From Forficula auricularia (taxonomy: Eukaryota > Arthropoda > Insecta > Dermaptera > Forficulidae), in contig JALMQS010000820.1 of the NCBI GenBank assembly GCA_024734495.1, positions 1-64,000 on the forward strand: a DNA stretch of 64,000 bases, given 5' to 3'. The notes under the pieces are model-generated. The model was not told the DNA's origin. It did no database searches and saw only the letters and a program-made list of their open reading frames with translations. This document shows, one piece after another, positions 21,705 through 32,606 of the stretch. How positions within the stretch are numbered: the stretch's first letter is position 1; each line of letters begins with the position of its first letter. The translations under genes and the position numbers were made by a program.

Positions 21705-22170
21705 TTACAAGGTTTTCTGTGGAACCTTCAGTGTAAATTCGGGGGATAGGTGTATATCGTCGCCTTAGAGTAAACCTGCTAACTCACAACAAGAAAATTT
21801 TACAGGACAGAGAAAAAACAAACAAAATTTAATATTGTTGTTATGGAAAAAAATATTTTTCGAATTTTTTTCTACAACTTACGATCGTAATTTTAAGTAG
21901 CAGTTTTACTTGGACGATGCAGCATATCTTTTTCTTTCGAACAGTATTAACATATGATATATAATAAAAAATGGAGTTAGCAGGTTTACACTCTAAGCCG
22001 ACGATATGTAAATCATCATTCAATTGTTTAAGAGAGATGATAAACATGACTTTCTCACAAGTTAAATCAACTGCTACTCTTCGGAGAAGCCCCCTTTTAA
22101 TAAATCTTTCATCACTTGAAGGCGCTTTAGAATTAGAAACCACGTTTTGTCCAGTAAAACTTTAAAAAAT
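21705..22170 (-). pseudogene. Unidentified reading frame split by a MITE
   Basis: The minus strand is open from a possible acceptor (TTTTTTAAAG, 22171) through NVVSNSKAPSSDERFIKRG and LTCEKVMFIISLKQLNDD. A 252-bp MITE interrupts it. Beyond the MITE and its TGTA duplication the frame continues in register to a stop at 21705. I do not recognise the protein; it could be a host exon or a transposon remnant. Confidence 0.3.
21755..22006. mobile_element. MITE with TATCGTCG inverted ends
   Basis: TATCGTCGCCTTAGAGT at the left and the complement of CTCTAAGCCGACGATA at the right, flanked by TGTA (21751-21754 and 22007-22010). A second, one-ended copy is at 7313. No coding capacity. Confidence 0.75.
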
Positions 22171-22390
22171 TGATTGAAAGCACATAATTTTACTAGTAAA
22201 CAAACTCTTAATTTATCAAAAAGAATTTCCGAAAGGAAGAAAAAATAGTAGTTTAATTAAATAAATTTATTTATAACACAAGAGAGATACATTATAATTA
22301 AAAGAACTAGTTACAAAGAAATATTTCTTATAAAATAGGATAGATCATATTTTAGAGTACATCATTTATCAGTGAGTAGAAATAATAAAA

Positions 22391-22512
22391 TCATTTTGTC
22401 CAAGATAACTTTTGAATGTCAAAATGTTCAGTTAGACTATCTAAATGCTGATTAAATTCTTCTACTCGTTGTTTGTGGGTCATTTGAGCTTTTTGCAAAA
22501 TTCTTTCATTTG
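22391..22512 (-). CDS. FAM32A: FAM32A, last coding exon
   Basis: The minus strand after acceptor TTTATTTAG (22513) encodes NERILQKAQMTHKQRVEEFN and then the ending HLDSLTEHFDIQKLSWTK and stop. This is the highly conserved C-terminus of FAM32A; the human protein has 112 residues and ends in SWTK. FAM32A is a small nuclear protein of catalytic-step-II spliceosomes that supports exon ligation. The exon opens with two bases of a split codon, so at least one upstream exon exists. It was not found upstream on this strand, where long repeats begin at 22700. Functional status of the whole gene cannot be judged. Confidence 0.9.
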
Positions 22513-22700
22513 CTAAATAAAAAATAAAAAATCATTAATATTCTGTGGGAATGAGTTCTTAGAAAATATATAAAGTGAAACAAATTAGAATTTTCGAATA
22601 TTTTACAAATAAATAATTTTACTTATATATACGGTACAATAACTTTATGAACATTTTATACCAACGGCCTGGTACTCAAAAAATGAAAGTTATATATACC

Positions 22701-23876
22701 GGGTGAGTTTTATCTTGAGACAGTCTTATAACTCAAAAACAGTGCATTATATGAAAAAAAGTTTATTTATATCGGGGAGAAACTAAACTACGCTATTGTT
22801 TGTCGATCAAGAACAAACTTTCAAGGGTATTAAAGGTCAAGTTCTGTTTTTTAAATGGAAACCTATATATTTCTTTTCATATTATTCATAATCTACAAAA
22901 AAAAAAACTGAGCAGCTTTCATAAAAACTATTTTTTTATTCGACATCAAATAAATAAAATATTAAATCAATTATTAGATCTCAAAAATCCTAATAATTAT
23001 TTTTAACAATTATTCAACTTAATTATCAAATAATAATGATTAATTAATAAATAAATAAATAATTATTAAATCGAAAAACTCACAGCAATAAAAATATGTG
23101 TTTATAATGATTTAAATACATACTTCATTATGTACACAGATTTAAGAGATTATTTTCTACTTATTGAACTACATAAACTTTTGAGTTTTAAAGAAGCTTT
23201 ATTTCTCGTGTCACTACAGTAGATATGTACTTATATTGTATTATCTTAATAAAAATGAAGCAGTTTTTGTTGTAGACAAAATTAAAATGGTCTTAATTTA
23301 TATGGTGAATGTGGAAGAATTGTTATGGTGCTGCCATTGAAATGGATGCCGAGCATTTTCCTGACAGGGATACACCCTCACAAGCTTCATTTTATCGTGT
23401 TGTAAATTTGTTAAAAAAAAAAACTAGAAATGTATAGGCTACGAAGAAACTGGAAATCATCCAGAAGACTTGCGATACACTCTGGAATGTCTCAGAACAG
23501 TGTCACAAAATTATTAATTATTATTAAATTTTTTATTTGATAATTAAATTGAATGATTGTTAAAAATAATTATTAGAATTTTTTTTGAGATCTAATTGAT
23601 TTAATATTTTTTATTATTTGATGTCGTATAAAAAAATAGTTCTAATAAAAGTTGTTTAGTTTTTTTTGTAGATTCAGAATATGTATAGAAACATATAGGT
23701 TTCCATTTAAAAAACAGAACTTGATCTTGAAATACCTTTGAAAGCTAGTTCTAGGTCGACAAACAATAGCGTAGTTTAGTTCCCCCCTGATATAAATAAA
23801 CTTTTATTTGAAACTTTTTTTTTCATATAATGCACTGTTTTTGAGTTATAAGACTGTCTCAAGATAAAAAACTCAA
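22701..23876. mobile_element. DNA element with about 370-bp terminal inverted repeats
   Basis: GAGTTTTATCTTGAGACAG begins the left arm (22705-23070) and recurs inverted at the right (23510-23876). Both arms hold AACAATAGCGTAGTTTAG-type blocks. The centre encodes a decayed helix-turn-helix relic. It probably lies in a FAM32A intron. Confidence 0.75.
23287..23510 (+). pseudogene. DUF4817-like helix-turn-helix remnant
   Basis: After correcting by eye for a 2-bp insertion the segment reads MVLIY, GECGR, AAIEMDAEHFPDRDTPSQAS and FYRVVN. This recalls the DUF4817 N-terminal domain (VLIYGEC.RNA.AA...Y.E.FP.R..P....F) of insect transposon proteins. SRRLAIHSGMSQNSVTKLL follows, like a second helix-turn-helix. 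Confidence 0.5.
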
Positions 23877-23980
23877 ATCTTACATTAAAAAGAAACGTAA
23901 CTAATTAGAAATTGGAGGAAAAAGTGAAATTTTTTTAAAACTAAATTTAGCGTAATAATATATTCTAATCTAAGTTAATA

Positions 23981-24596
23981 AAGTAAAGAAAATTTTGAAA
24001 TTTTTTTTTGGAAACTTTTAAAAATTTTAAATATAAAATACTAGGTAGGTTTCACATAAATAAAAATTATTTGTGTGAAGCCTAACTAGTATATTATATT
24101 TTAAATTTTTAAAAGTTTCCAAAAAAATTTGGTACTTACTGTATTAACGCCACCGCAGCTAGAGTTTGGCGGTTTTTAAATTTCGCCAATCTACACCTAA
24201 AATTTTTGAGATAAATCATAAAATAGAATAAATCAGTTCTCTCTGTCAAAAAACAACTTGAATAGGTTCGGTTTATGATCTCGGTTCGATTAGATAAAAA
24301 ATCCGTTCCCAAACAAACCTTGCGGTGCCGTTATTGTACCCGCATTTTTTATCTAATCGAACCGAGATCATAAACCGAACCTGTTCAAGTTGTTTTTTGA
24401 CAGAGGGGAACTGATTTATTCTATTTTATGATTTATCTCAAAAATTTTAGGTGTAGATTGGCGAAATTTAAAACCGCCAAATCTCTAGCTGCGGTGGCGT
24501 TAATAGTACCAAAAATAAGTACCAAAAATTTCAAAATTTTCTTTACTTTATTTAAAATGTTTCACCAAGAACCCACACCATTCTCCCTTAACAAAA
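23981..24596. mobile_element. Tailed foldback with a second palindrome nested in it
   Basis: Outer arms include AAAGAAAATTTTGAAATTT at the ends and a 170-bp stem (24140-24305 and 24345-24515, ACCGAGATCATAAACCGAAC). A separate palindrome (24005-24130) is inserted in the left arm. The right tail, ATGTTTCACCAAGAACCCACACC, is the type shared with 5826, 8451 and 41650. Flanks are an exact 11-bp duplication, CTAAGTTAATA (23970-23980 and 24597-24607). Confidence 0.8.
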
Positions 24597-24669
24597 CTAA
24601 GTTAATATCTCTCAAATAGCCCTGGCTAGTCTCGCTCTTTGCTAATTCTAAATTAAATCACTATTGGAA

Positions 24670-25440
24670 GAAAAAGCTGTTTGCAGTTTCGGTGAACTAA
24701 TATTTTTAAATGATAAATATCTAAATCTAATATTCATTTCGATTTAATATTTTCATACCTTAAGTCAAAAAGGCTCAGAGAAATTAACTAGTCTGAAACA
24801 GGTCTGGACTTGTATGTGACATCCTTGCAGTGCCTTAGCTCTAAAGGAATTGATATCACTCCAAAATCATTTCTAACCATGACTTTTTTCTGTTGGTCTG
24901 AATTCAGATACTCCCGATACCTTAAAAACAAATAGTCGTAGAAAGTTTGTTCTTGTTCTAATATGTTTGTATTTCCAATGCAGAAAACTGATTAGATTTC
25001 GGGTTTTCTAGCTTTAGAGCTTCTAATTCAAAAATGCAGAAAATACCATTTTTTTAATGATTTTAAGGGGATGTATTTATAATAGAGGCATAAATGGACA
25101 ATTTATATTTAAATTTATTATTCATTACTTATAAGGGCGTCTCTCTCGTAAATAAGTTTTCACTTTTTTTAATGTTTAATAAATATACGGGCGAGTGATT
25201 CTTTCATTAGAATCCAATCGATAAAAATGAGTAAAAAGAGCGTGGATAGAATGATATCTCTTCCTTTAGAGCTAAGGCATTGCAATAATGCCAAATACAA
25301 GTCCGGACCTATTTAAGACTAGTAGGGATTAATTTCTATTATTCTAACAACAGCCCTTTGAATTTAGGTAAGAAAATATAAATCGAAATGAATATCAAAT
25401 TTATCATTTAAAATTATTAATTCACCGAAACTGCAAACAG
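24670..25440. mobile_element. Long inverted-repeat element
   Basis: CTGTTTGCAGTTTCGGTGAA (left) is repeated inverted at 25428-25445. Inner blocks (GAGCTAAGGCATTGCA, GTCCGGACCTATT) are also inverted. Total about 770 bp. A central ATGTTTGTATTTCCAATGCAG block recurs near 42160 and 46145. No ORF recognised. Confidence 0.65.
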
Positions 25441-25994
25441 GGTAGCTAGTCTTGAAAAAGTTTCACTATTTACTCCACTCGTGAATGAAATTGGAATTAC
25501 ACACAGCAGATATCAGACTGGGTTAATTGAGAGGTATAAATGAACTTTTAGATTAGAATATTTTCTCCAGATAATGACAGATATGAGATGTGGACTTTTA
25601 AAAAAGTTATAGAACTGGTGGAATCAAATGGAGGGAAGTGTTTGTGTCAACCCGGTCTTATGATTTACTCTGTTATAATGATTTAGAACATGGGTGTCAA
25701 ACTCGCGGCCTGCAACGAACATTTTTGTGGCCCGGCCAATATATCGTCACACAATAATTTATAATAAAATAACAAACCGACACATAATAAAAATAAGATA
25801 GGTAGAATTCGCTAAACGTTTTTTTAATTATATTCTTTTCTTTTTGCTATTATTAAACAAAATGCGTAAATTTTTTTTGAATATACCACAATTAGGTAAA
25901 TACGGTATTTAAGCATAAATAAGGTCCTATGTTTGTATACTATGTGAAATAAATAAAATAAAATATATCAAAAGTTAGGTTACTGACTTTTTGA

Positions 25995-26310
25995 CAGATG
26001 AAATTACTTTTTAGATATTTTTATTTAGAATTTTATTAAGTAAAAATCAAGTAGATATCTTATCGTTCTTAATTGAAAATGCATAATTAGTGTAAACAAA
26101 ACACATTGCAAAGATATTTTGCCCCTTTTGATAGGGGTCGAATTTCAAAAAATCCTGAAATTGCTTTTTAGATATTTTAATTTAGTATTTTTATAAGTAA
26201 AAAGCAAGTAGATATTTTATTGTCCTTAAGAGATATCGCATAATCAGTGAAAACACACTTTGCCCCCTTTGACCCCCTTAGAGGTCGAATTTCGAAAAAA
26301 TCCTTTCTTA
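25995..26310 (+). repeat. Two-unit tandem repeat of about 160 bp
   Basis: Both units contain TGAAATTACTTTTTAGATATTT-like starts, AAGTAGATAT and GGTCGAATTTCRAAAAAATCC ends. A GAGT microsatellite and TA run follow at 26395-26460. Confidence 0.65.
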
Positions 26311-26422
26311 GTGAGCCCCTATATCATAGATGTAATATCCTCTCCAAATTTCATGTTTCTATGTCCAGTGGTTCTGGCTGTTTTGATGATAGTGAGTGAG
26401 TGAGTGAGTGTATCGGGCAAAG

Positions 26423-26461
<39 letters not shown>

Positions 26462-26465
<4 letters not shown>

Positions 26466-27428
26466 TAGTTAGGTTTTGTCTGTACATTGGTCCAAATCAC
26501 GCCAAATTTTGGTTGCACACGTTTCAAGCAAAGTTATGAACGAAAACACCCTCAACAAAATTCCTGTCTGTCTGTCTGTCTGTTTCCGTGGGTTCCGCTA
26601 AAAGTTGCTCACGATTCACGTGAAAACGGCTGAAGGGATTATTATGAAATTTCATATTTGCATCAGATGTCTTCTAACTTACGTTTTTAGCTTTATAACG
26701 TTTTGATATTTTGACCACAGAAGGGGGTTTGGGGGGGCGCACGAAAATTATCAACTAACTCCTAAACTATTAACTCTACGGCAAATTTTATTATGAACAA
26801 AGTTGTAAGGGATGTGATTTCTGAAAAATTTTGTTTAAAAAAATTCCCCCCAAAAAAGGGGAGGGTCAAAATATGAAAATTCTTGTTCTTGGACCAAACT
26901 CAACCAAAATTTTATACATAATCTGTGGGCCACTAGAAGGCTAGAAATGCAACAAGCTAATGACCCAAAATGGGGAGGAGGAGTCAAAAAATGAAAATTC
27001 TTGCCCTTGGAGCCAAATCAATCAAATTTTGTATACATAATCTGTGGGTCTCTAGAAGGCTAGAAATGCAAAAAACTGGGTGCGGTGGTGGAGTGATGGT
27101 GCGCGGGTGCGGAGGTGGGTTAGGGTATGGGGTGCGGGGTGTCCGGGGGGATGAGGGCGCGGGGGGTGAATGTGGGTGAGGGAGTAAGACGGAGTAGGGT
27201 GAAGGGGGTGATGCGGGGGTGGAGTCCGGGTGGCGTACTGGGTGTGGGGGTCCAGGTGGCTAGGCGGGGGCGTGGAGGTGGAGGGCATGGGGTGGGGTCC
27301 GGGGGTGGTGGAGCAGGGTGGAGAAGGGGTTGAGGTGAGGGCCCAAAGACGGTGGGGTGGAGCGGAGTGGAGGGATTGGGGGGTCCAGGGGGCGTGCACA
27401 CCATGGCTATGAAGAAGGGCCGCCGAAG
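26462..27428 (+). mobile_element. Non-autonomous Helitron, copy H2
   Basis: GGTTTTGTCTGTACATTGG at the left matches the 5' end of H1 and H4, and GGGCCGCCGAAG (27416-27427) matches the 3' hairpin. The TC and CTAG tips are eroded. The last third (27080-27410) is a very G-rich tract on the plus strand. The proline/glycine-type ORFs there are composition artefacts. Confidence 0.7.
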
Positions 27429-27601
27429 TAACATATGTTTATTATAATGTATTATTCGAAATAAACGTACGTTTCTATGAATATTGATTTTTTTGTGGCC
27501 CACCTCAAATTAAACCTTGTTTGTTTGGCCCAAGTTAGCCTTTGAGTTTGACACGCTTGATTTAGAAGTGGGAAGCAGTAAAATACCCGTGAGGGTAGAG
27601 G

Positions 27602-27701
27602 NNNNNNNNNNNNNNNNNNNNNNNNNNNNNNNNNNNNNNNNNNNNNNNNNNNNNNNNNNNNNNNNNNNNNNNNNNNNNNNNNNNNNNNNNNNNNNNNNNN
27701 N
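27602..27701. other. Assembly gap (100 N)
   Basis: One hundred N, the usual placeholder for a gap of unknown size. The LINE downstream loses its 5' part in it. Confidence 0.97.
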
Positions 27702-30598
27702 AAATCTCTTGACTTTGCGAATGTAAATACTTCCAAAACTCACCCAAAGAATCAGAAATCATCCCCCATTTGGTGGGACGAAGATTGTTCCAAAATATGT
27801 TCAAAACGAAAATTAAAATTTAAGGCATATGTGGATAACATGTCCATCGAAAACTATATCGAATATAAAAAAACCGATGCTCAAACAAAAGTGCTTCTTA
27901 AATATAAAAAAAGAATCAGTTGGAAGAAATTCTGCTCTACAATTAATAAAGACACCCCCGTAAAATTAATCTGGAATAAAATAAAAGCATTAAAAAACAT
28001 CTCGGCTCCTAATGACTCCTTTCTAGACAAGGACACGATGGAAGAATTCTTTATGAATATCGCTCCACCATTCGTTCCAATGGATGTTCCTCTTTTTCAA
28101 AATGTAAACCACCCTAATTTGGAATGGGTTGTTGAACCCTTTAATATGAAGGAGTTCGAGATAGCTCTCGATTCGAAAAGAAATAGCGCTCGGGTCTAGA
28201 TCAAGTCCATTTTTCCATGATTAAAAATTTGCCTACTCAATCAAAAAACTTTCTTTTAATATTATTTAACACCTTTAGTGAAAACAACATTTTCCAGATT
28301 CATGGACCTCTCAACTGGTCATTCCTATTAAAAAACCAAATAAAAATCCCAATATTGCGTCATCATACAGACCAATTGTCCTCTCCTCTGCATTAGAAAA
28401 GCTGTTTGAAACTATTTTAAAAAATAGACTTGAATATTGGCTGGAAAGCTCAAACATAATTTCGAATTCACAATTTGGATTTAGGAAAAAAAAGAGCACT
28501 TTGGATAACCTTACACTCTTTTCGAACGATATTTACACAAGTTTTTCAAAAAGAGAATATCTTACTGCCATATTTCTAGATATTAAATCAGCATATGATA
28601 ATGTGATCATTGAGGTCATGGCCGAAAAACTCAACAATTTAAATATCCCATCCCAAATTATTAATAACATTATCAAACTAAACCACTCAAGAAAACTATA
28701 TTGCAAACACGACGATGAAATTCTGGGTCCGAGAATAATATCCAAAGGGGTGGCGCAAGGGGGAGTTCTCAGCCCCTTTTATACGTATTATACACAAACG
28801 AACTCGAGTCTCTCGTTAGCCCAGGAGTCAAGATGCTCCAATTTGCCGATGATATAATTATCTGGACGTCGAGCCCAAGTATAAATGAAAATTCAAGTAA
28901 ACTGGAAGAAACCCTCCAAAAAATCAGCTCTTGGCTCCCCAAAATTAATCTCGAAATGGAACCACAAAAAACTAATGGAATCATTTTCTCCAGAAGATAT
29001 AAAATGAATAATTTGAATGTTTTATCAATAAATAACATGAATATACAAATTGTTGAAAAAACTAAATTCTTAGGTCTTATATTTGACAAAAAACTATCCT
29101 GGAAACATCATATAGAATATATTGTCAAAAAAAGTGAAATTCGTTTGAACATAATAAGATATATCACAAGAACGTGGTGGGGAGCACATCCATCATGTTG
29201 CCTCCTGATTTACCGATCCCTAATACGATCTATCTTTGATTATGGTGGAACTGTTTATGGCAATGCATCCAAAGCAGTACTATCCCAGTTGGATAAATTA
29301 CAATATAAGGTCATCCGCACTTGTATAGGAGCTATGTCGTCTACACCAACCAACTCTCTACTCATTGAAGCCCATGAAATGCCTCTCAATATTAGAAGGA
29401 GTTTTTGACTCAGAAATTTTTAATCAGAAAAATCATAAACAGCGACACGCAAATGTTGAACTCAATATCCGAACTGAAAAATTTCCTTTCCATCCCACAG
29501 CCTATAACCCACAATCTGCAAAACCTTCTTATAATCAATCAATATAATAAGTTGGAAAATATAGTACACAAATTACACGTCAGTCCAAAGCCTCTTATAT
29601 ATCACTTCCCATACAACATTAAACACTCTAACGTCCCTATCTACATTCCCCCATGGACAAAAGAAGAAGCTTATATCAATATAAAATTTAGTTCGCTTCT
29701 CAGAGATGAATTTTTTGATTATGAGCTGATTTTTACAGACGGCTCTAAAATGGACGAAAATGTAGGTTGTGCCTTCTACCATGTAACCAATAACTACTAT
29801 GAAAAATTTAAAATATCTAAGGATTGTTCCATATTTAGCGCAGAAGCGATCGCTATCCTAAGGGCTTTGGTTTATATAGACTCATTAGATCAATCTAAAA
29901 AAATTTTAATTGTATCAGATTCTCAAAGCGTTTTAAAATCAATCAAAAACTTTTATAAAACTAAGTCAGAGAACTATCTTATTTATAAAATTTGTGAGTG
30001 TATGTGTAAAATAAATAATACTGTTGAATTCCTATGGTGTCCCTCTCATGTGGGCATCCAATACAACGAATTTGTTGACTCCTTAGCAAAACAGGCTATT
30101 ACGGATGGAGCTCCATTGAACATGGGCCTCACCTACGTAGATGCAATTAATAGTATTAAGAAAAAATCTATTGATTTGTGGCAAAAATTTTGGGACTCCT
30201 CTTCAGAATCGAGAGGTTTCTATTTGCACTCTATTATGCCCAGAATTGGATGTAAATCATGGTTTCATGACTGTCGGTTATATAGGAGGTTAATAGTTCT
30301 AATAATACGATTGAGAATGGGTCACGCGGCTACCCCCAGAAGACTTTTTCAATTTAACTTAAGAGACACTCCTTTTTGTGAATGTGATGGCATCCAAATG
30401 GGTGATGTCAACCACATTTTTCTGGGGTGCTCAAATAATTTTAGAGCGATTGACTCATTTTATAATAGATCTTCCCAAAAAATACCATTACCTACATCAA
30501 TGCAATTAATTCTTGCGTATTTCAATCCCGACTGTCATGAGTCCGAGATACAAGAGGCAATAATAAAACTATTAATTGCATCCAAACTATATATTTAA
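27702..30598 (+). pseudogene. Non-LTR retrotransposon ORF2: endonuclease end, RT and RNase H
   Basis: Open from the gap. SSPIWWDEDCSK marks the end of an endonuclease region. Reverse transcriptase motifs follow: SSYRPIVL, FGFRKKKSTLDN, FLDIKSAYDNV (catalytic Asp), GVAQGGVLSP, FADDII (catalytic pair), FLGLIFDKKLSW. RNase H comes next: FTDGSKMDE, FSAEAIAILRAL, IVSDSQSVL and LWCPSHVGIQYNEFVDSLAK supply the acidic residues. A C-terminal CECDGIQMGDVNHIFLGC zinc-knuckle-like motif ends the protein. RNase H after RT points to the I/Jockey-like group. The frame is broken near 28190, 28295, 28780 and 29404. The last 397 codons are intact. Confidence 0.9.
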
Positions 30599-30767
30599 AT
30601 TTAAAAAATTTTTTTTTTTTTTAAATGTTGATATATAATTATAATTGTACATATGTATATATAAAAATGTAAATAATGTATCTTTAAAAAAAAAAAAAAA
30701 ACAAAAGGAACTGGCCAAATGGATTCATTTCCGAGGTCATTAAATAAAAAAAAAAAAAAAAAAAAAA
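30599..30767 (+). mobile_element. 3' end of the LINE with poly(A) tail
   Basis: A short AT-rich 3' UTR with one internal A run (30686-30702), then ATTAAATAAA and a terminal A run ending at about 30767. The 5' boundary is in the gap, so no target duplication can be tested. Confidence 0.75.
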
Positions 30768-30819
30768 TGTCATCATTGTAAAATTATAAGAACTTAAGTA
30801 TGATCTAAAAAAAATTTAA

Positions 30820-32218
30820 CTTTATTTGGGTCGCGACATTAATATTTTTCTCAAATTTGGGCCTTTCCTTAAAAAAGTTAAGAACCACTAGTGTAGGTTA
30901 TAAAACCAAATTTTTGGTCAAATTTTCTGCTCATTGGCTACAACCATTCAAAAGTTTTACTATTTTGATTTTGATTTTCTACATTTTTCATCTTAAAAAA
31001 TAAAAATGGGATTAGAAAGGCTGAAATCTAATCAATTTTTTGTTTTGGAAATTGACGACCATTTTGAAACCAGAATGAGTCATTCGATCTTTAATTATTG
31101 TGTCCAGACTTACAAACAGACGGACAGGCATACATTTTGAAAGTAAATTGAAAAAAATTAAGCTTGTATAATTTGGATTCTATATTTATAAATAATTAAA
31201 TGTACATGCTCAGGTATGTGCTCACTAAGCAAAGTAAAAAAATAAATAAATTTTTGATAGCTTATGGAATTCAAAAATAATTAATTATATACTATTTGTA
31301 GATAGAGTTATTGGTTTATTGTTCTTTTTTGAGAAAGTCACTTCTAGAGATACTCGCTATCGGTGAATAACAAACACATTCTTATGAGAAGAAGCTGGGG
31401 AGCTGTCTGCCAAATGTCAAGCTGGTGAATAGGCTTATTTATATATTTTGAATAAATGTCACCCCATCGTGATTTTCGTAAATAACAAATGTCAGTTGGT
31501 CTAGTTAAAGAATCAAACCTACACACACTTGTTATTGTTTATTTTATATAGTTATCAATATTTGACTCGATAATATCGAAATATCTAGACTTGGTGGTTT
31601 CAGCTGAAACTCTTCTATTTATATATAACGCAGACATCCAGAAAAGATTATATAAAAGTGCTATTCAAGTTAATTTTTTTTAATTTTTTTTATATAGAAT
31701 TCGCAAAGTTTTTCATTTTATTTACACGAAAAGGGAGAAATCTGTCTAAAGCAAATTCTTAGAGAATTGTCTTTGTTTTTTTAAAACACGTTTTTTGTTG
31801 GCAAGACATAATATGAAGTCACATCTAACATGCTATTTTAACTTCATCACTTTTCTTAGTATAGCTGAAAAGGATTACTAATAAAATCTAATTTTATCCC
31901 CAGACTTGTTGATCTAATGTTGATGTTGATATTTTGATTTTTTTTTATATTTTAATACACTCTTAAGTATTTTCTAAACAAAATAAATAGGAAGCAAATG
32001 GGAAAACTTTTTTTACGACCCGGTACGATCTCTAAGATTTATTTTTAATGATATTGATACCTGAAGAAGATACACTAAGCGACTCTCCATATGCCTGGAT
32101 TGACACCTGCATCGTGAAACGAAGGTCACTAGGAAGTAATTTAATAGGATGGGTTGGAGTAGAAAATAAAATAGTAACGCTGATTATTTATACAGTACCA
32201 ACAATGTATTTACCAATA
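30820..32218. other. Mostly unannotated; hAT end and SINE fragment
   Basis: GTTAAGAACCACTAGTG at 30880-30896, with GGTCGCGAC at 30828, looks like a degraded hAT right end. The SINE fragment at 32041 is listed separately. No gene is seen in the rest. Confidence 0.4.
32041..32165 (-). repeat. 3' fragment of the tRNA-derived SINE
   Basis: TTAATGATATTGAT at the left and CATCGTGAAACGAAGG match the 3' part of the SINE at 54732-55083 in order and spacing. The tRNA head is missing. Confidence 0.55.
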
Positions 32219-32606
32219 TAATCCTTGATAGCAGGGCCGTAGCCACAGGGGGGGGGGGGGAGTCAGCCCCCCTCCCCAAGGGCAGAGCTCATGGGTTGAG
32301 TAACGGCAACGACAAACCGTTTCTTATGGCAAACTAACTGTAATTAAATATATTTCATATGTTTAATCAAGAATTATGTTCTTTTTTAATTTCTTGAAGT
32401 ACATATTTGTTTGAATAAAAAAAAATTATGTTTTGTAGATTGACCCCCCTCCCCCTCCCATGAAAATTTTTTAGATACGCCACTGTCCGATAGCACACTC
32501 GTTCTACATAGAAGATGTCTAATAAACCCCAAGATATCTTATAGACATCTTAAAAACAATAAGACCTGAATAAGACATCTTCTGGTTAGAGCGTGTTATC
32601 AGGGAT
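32219..32606. mobile_element. MITE with ATCCTTGATAGCAC ends, interrupted
   Basis: ATCCTTGATAG...CACACTC (left) and GAGCGTGTTATCAGGGAT (right, to 32605) are inverted ends. AGAAGATGTCT/AGACATCTTCT blocks lie inside. A small hAT element is inserted at the left end. A second copy straddles 56516-58860. Confidence 0.65.
32232..32485. mobile_element. Small hAT-like element
   Basis: Ends CAGGGCCGTAGCC and the complement of GGCGTATCTAAAAAA (closing in CACTG). Flanks CTTGATAG and TCCGATAG are a degraded 8-bp duplication. G and C runs lie just inside each end. Confidence 0.6.

Larger units (their letters stand above)
25688..27558. mobile_element. hAT element with perfect 8-bp target duplication
   Basis: GATTTAGA occurs at 25680-25687 and 27559-27566. 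The ends GGGTGTCAAACTCGCGGCC and its degraded complement GAGTTTGACACGC are typical of hAT elements. No transposase remains. It holds a two-unit tandem repeat (about 25995-26310) and a Helitron (26462-27428). Confidence 0.8.

Noticed and set aside
26395..26460. GAGT and TA simple repeats as regulatory DNA
   Set aside because: Microsatellites next to Helitron and hAT ends; nothing indicates regulation.
27052..27503. Proline- and glycine-rich ORFs on both strands
   Set aside because: Same composition effect in the G-rich tract of Helitron H2.
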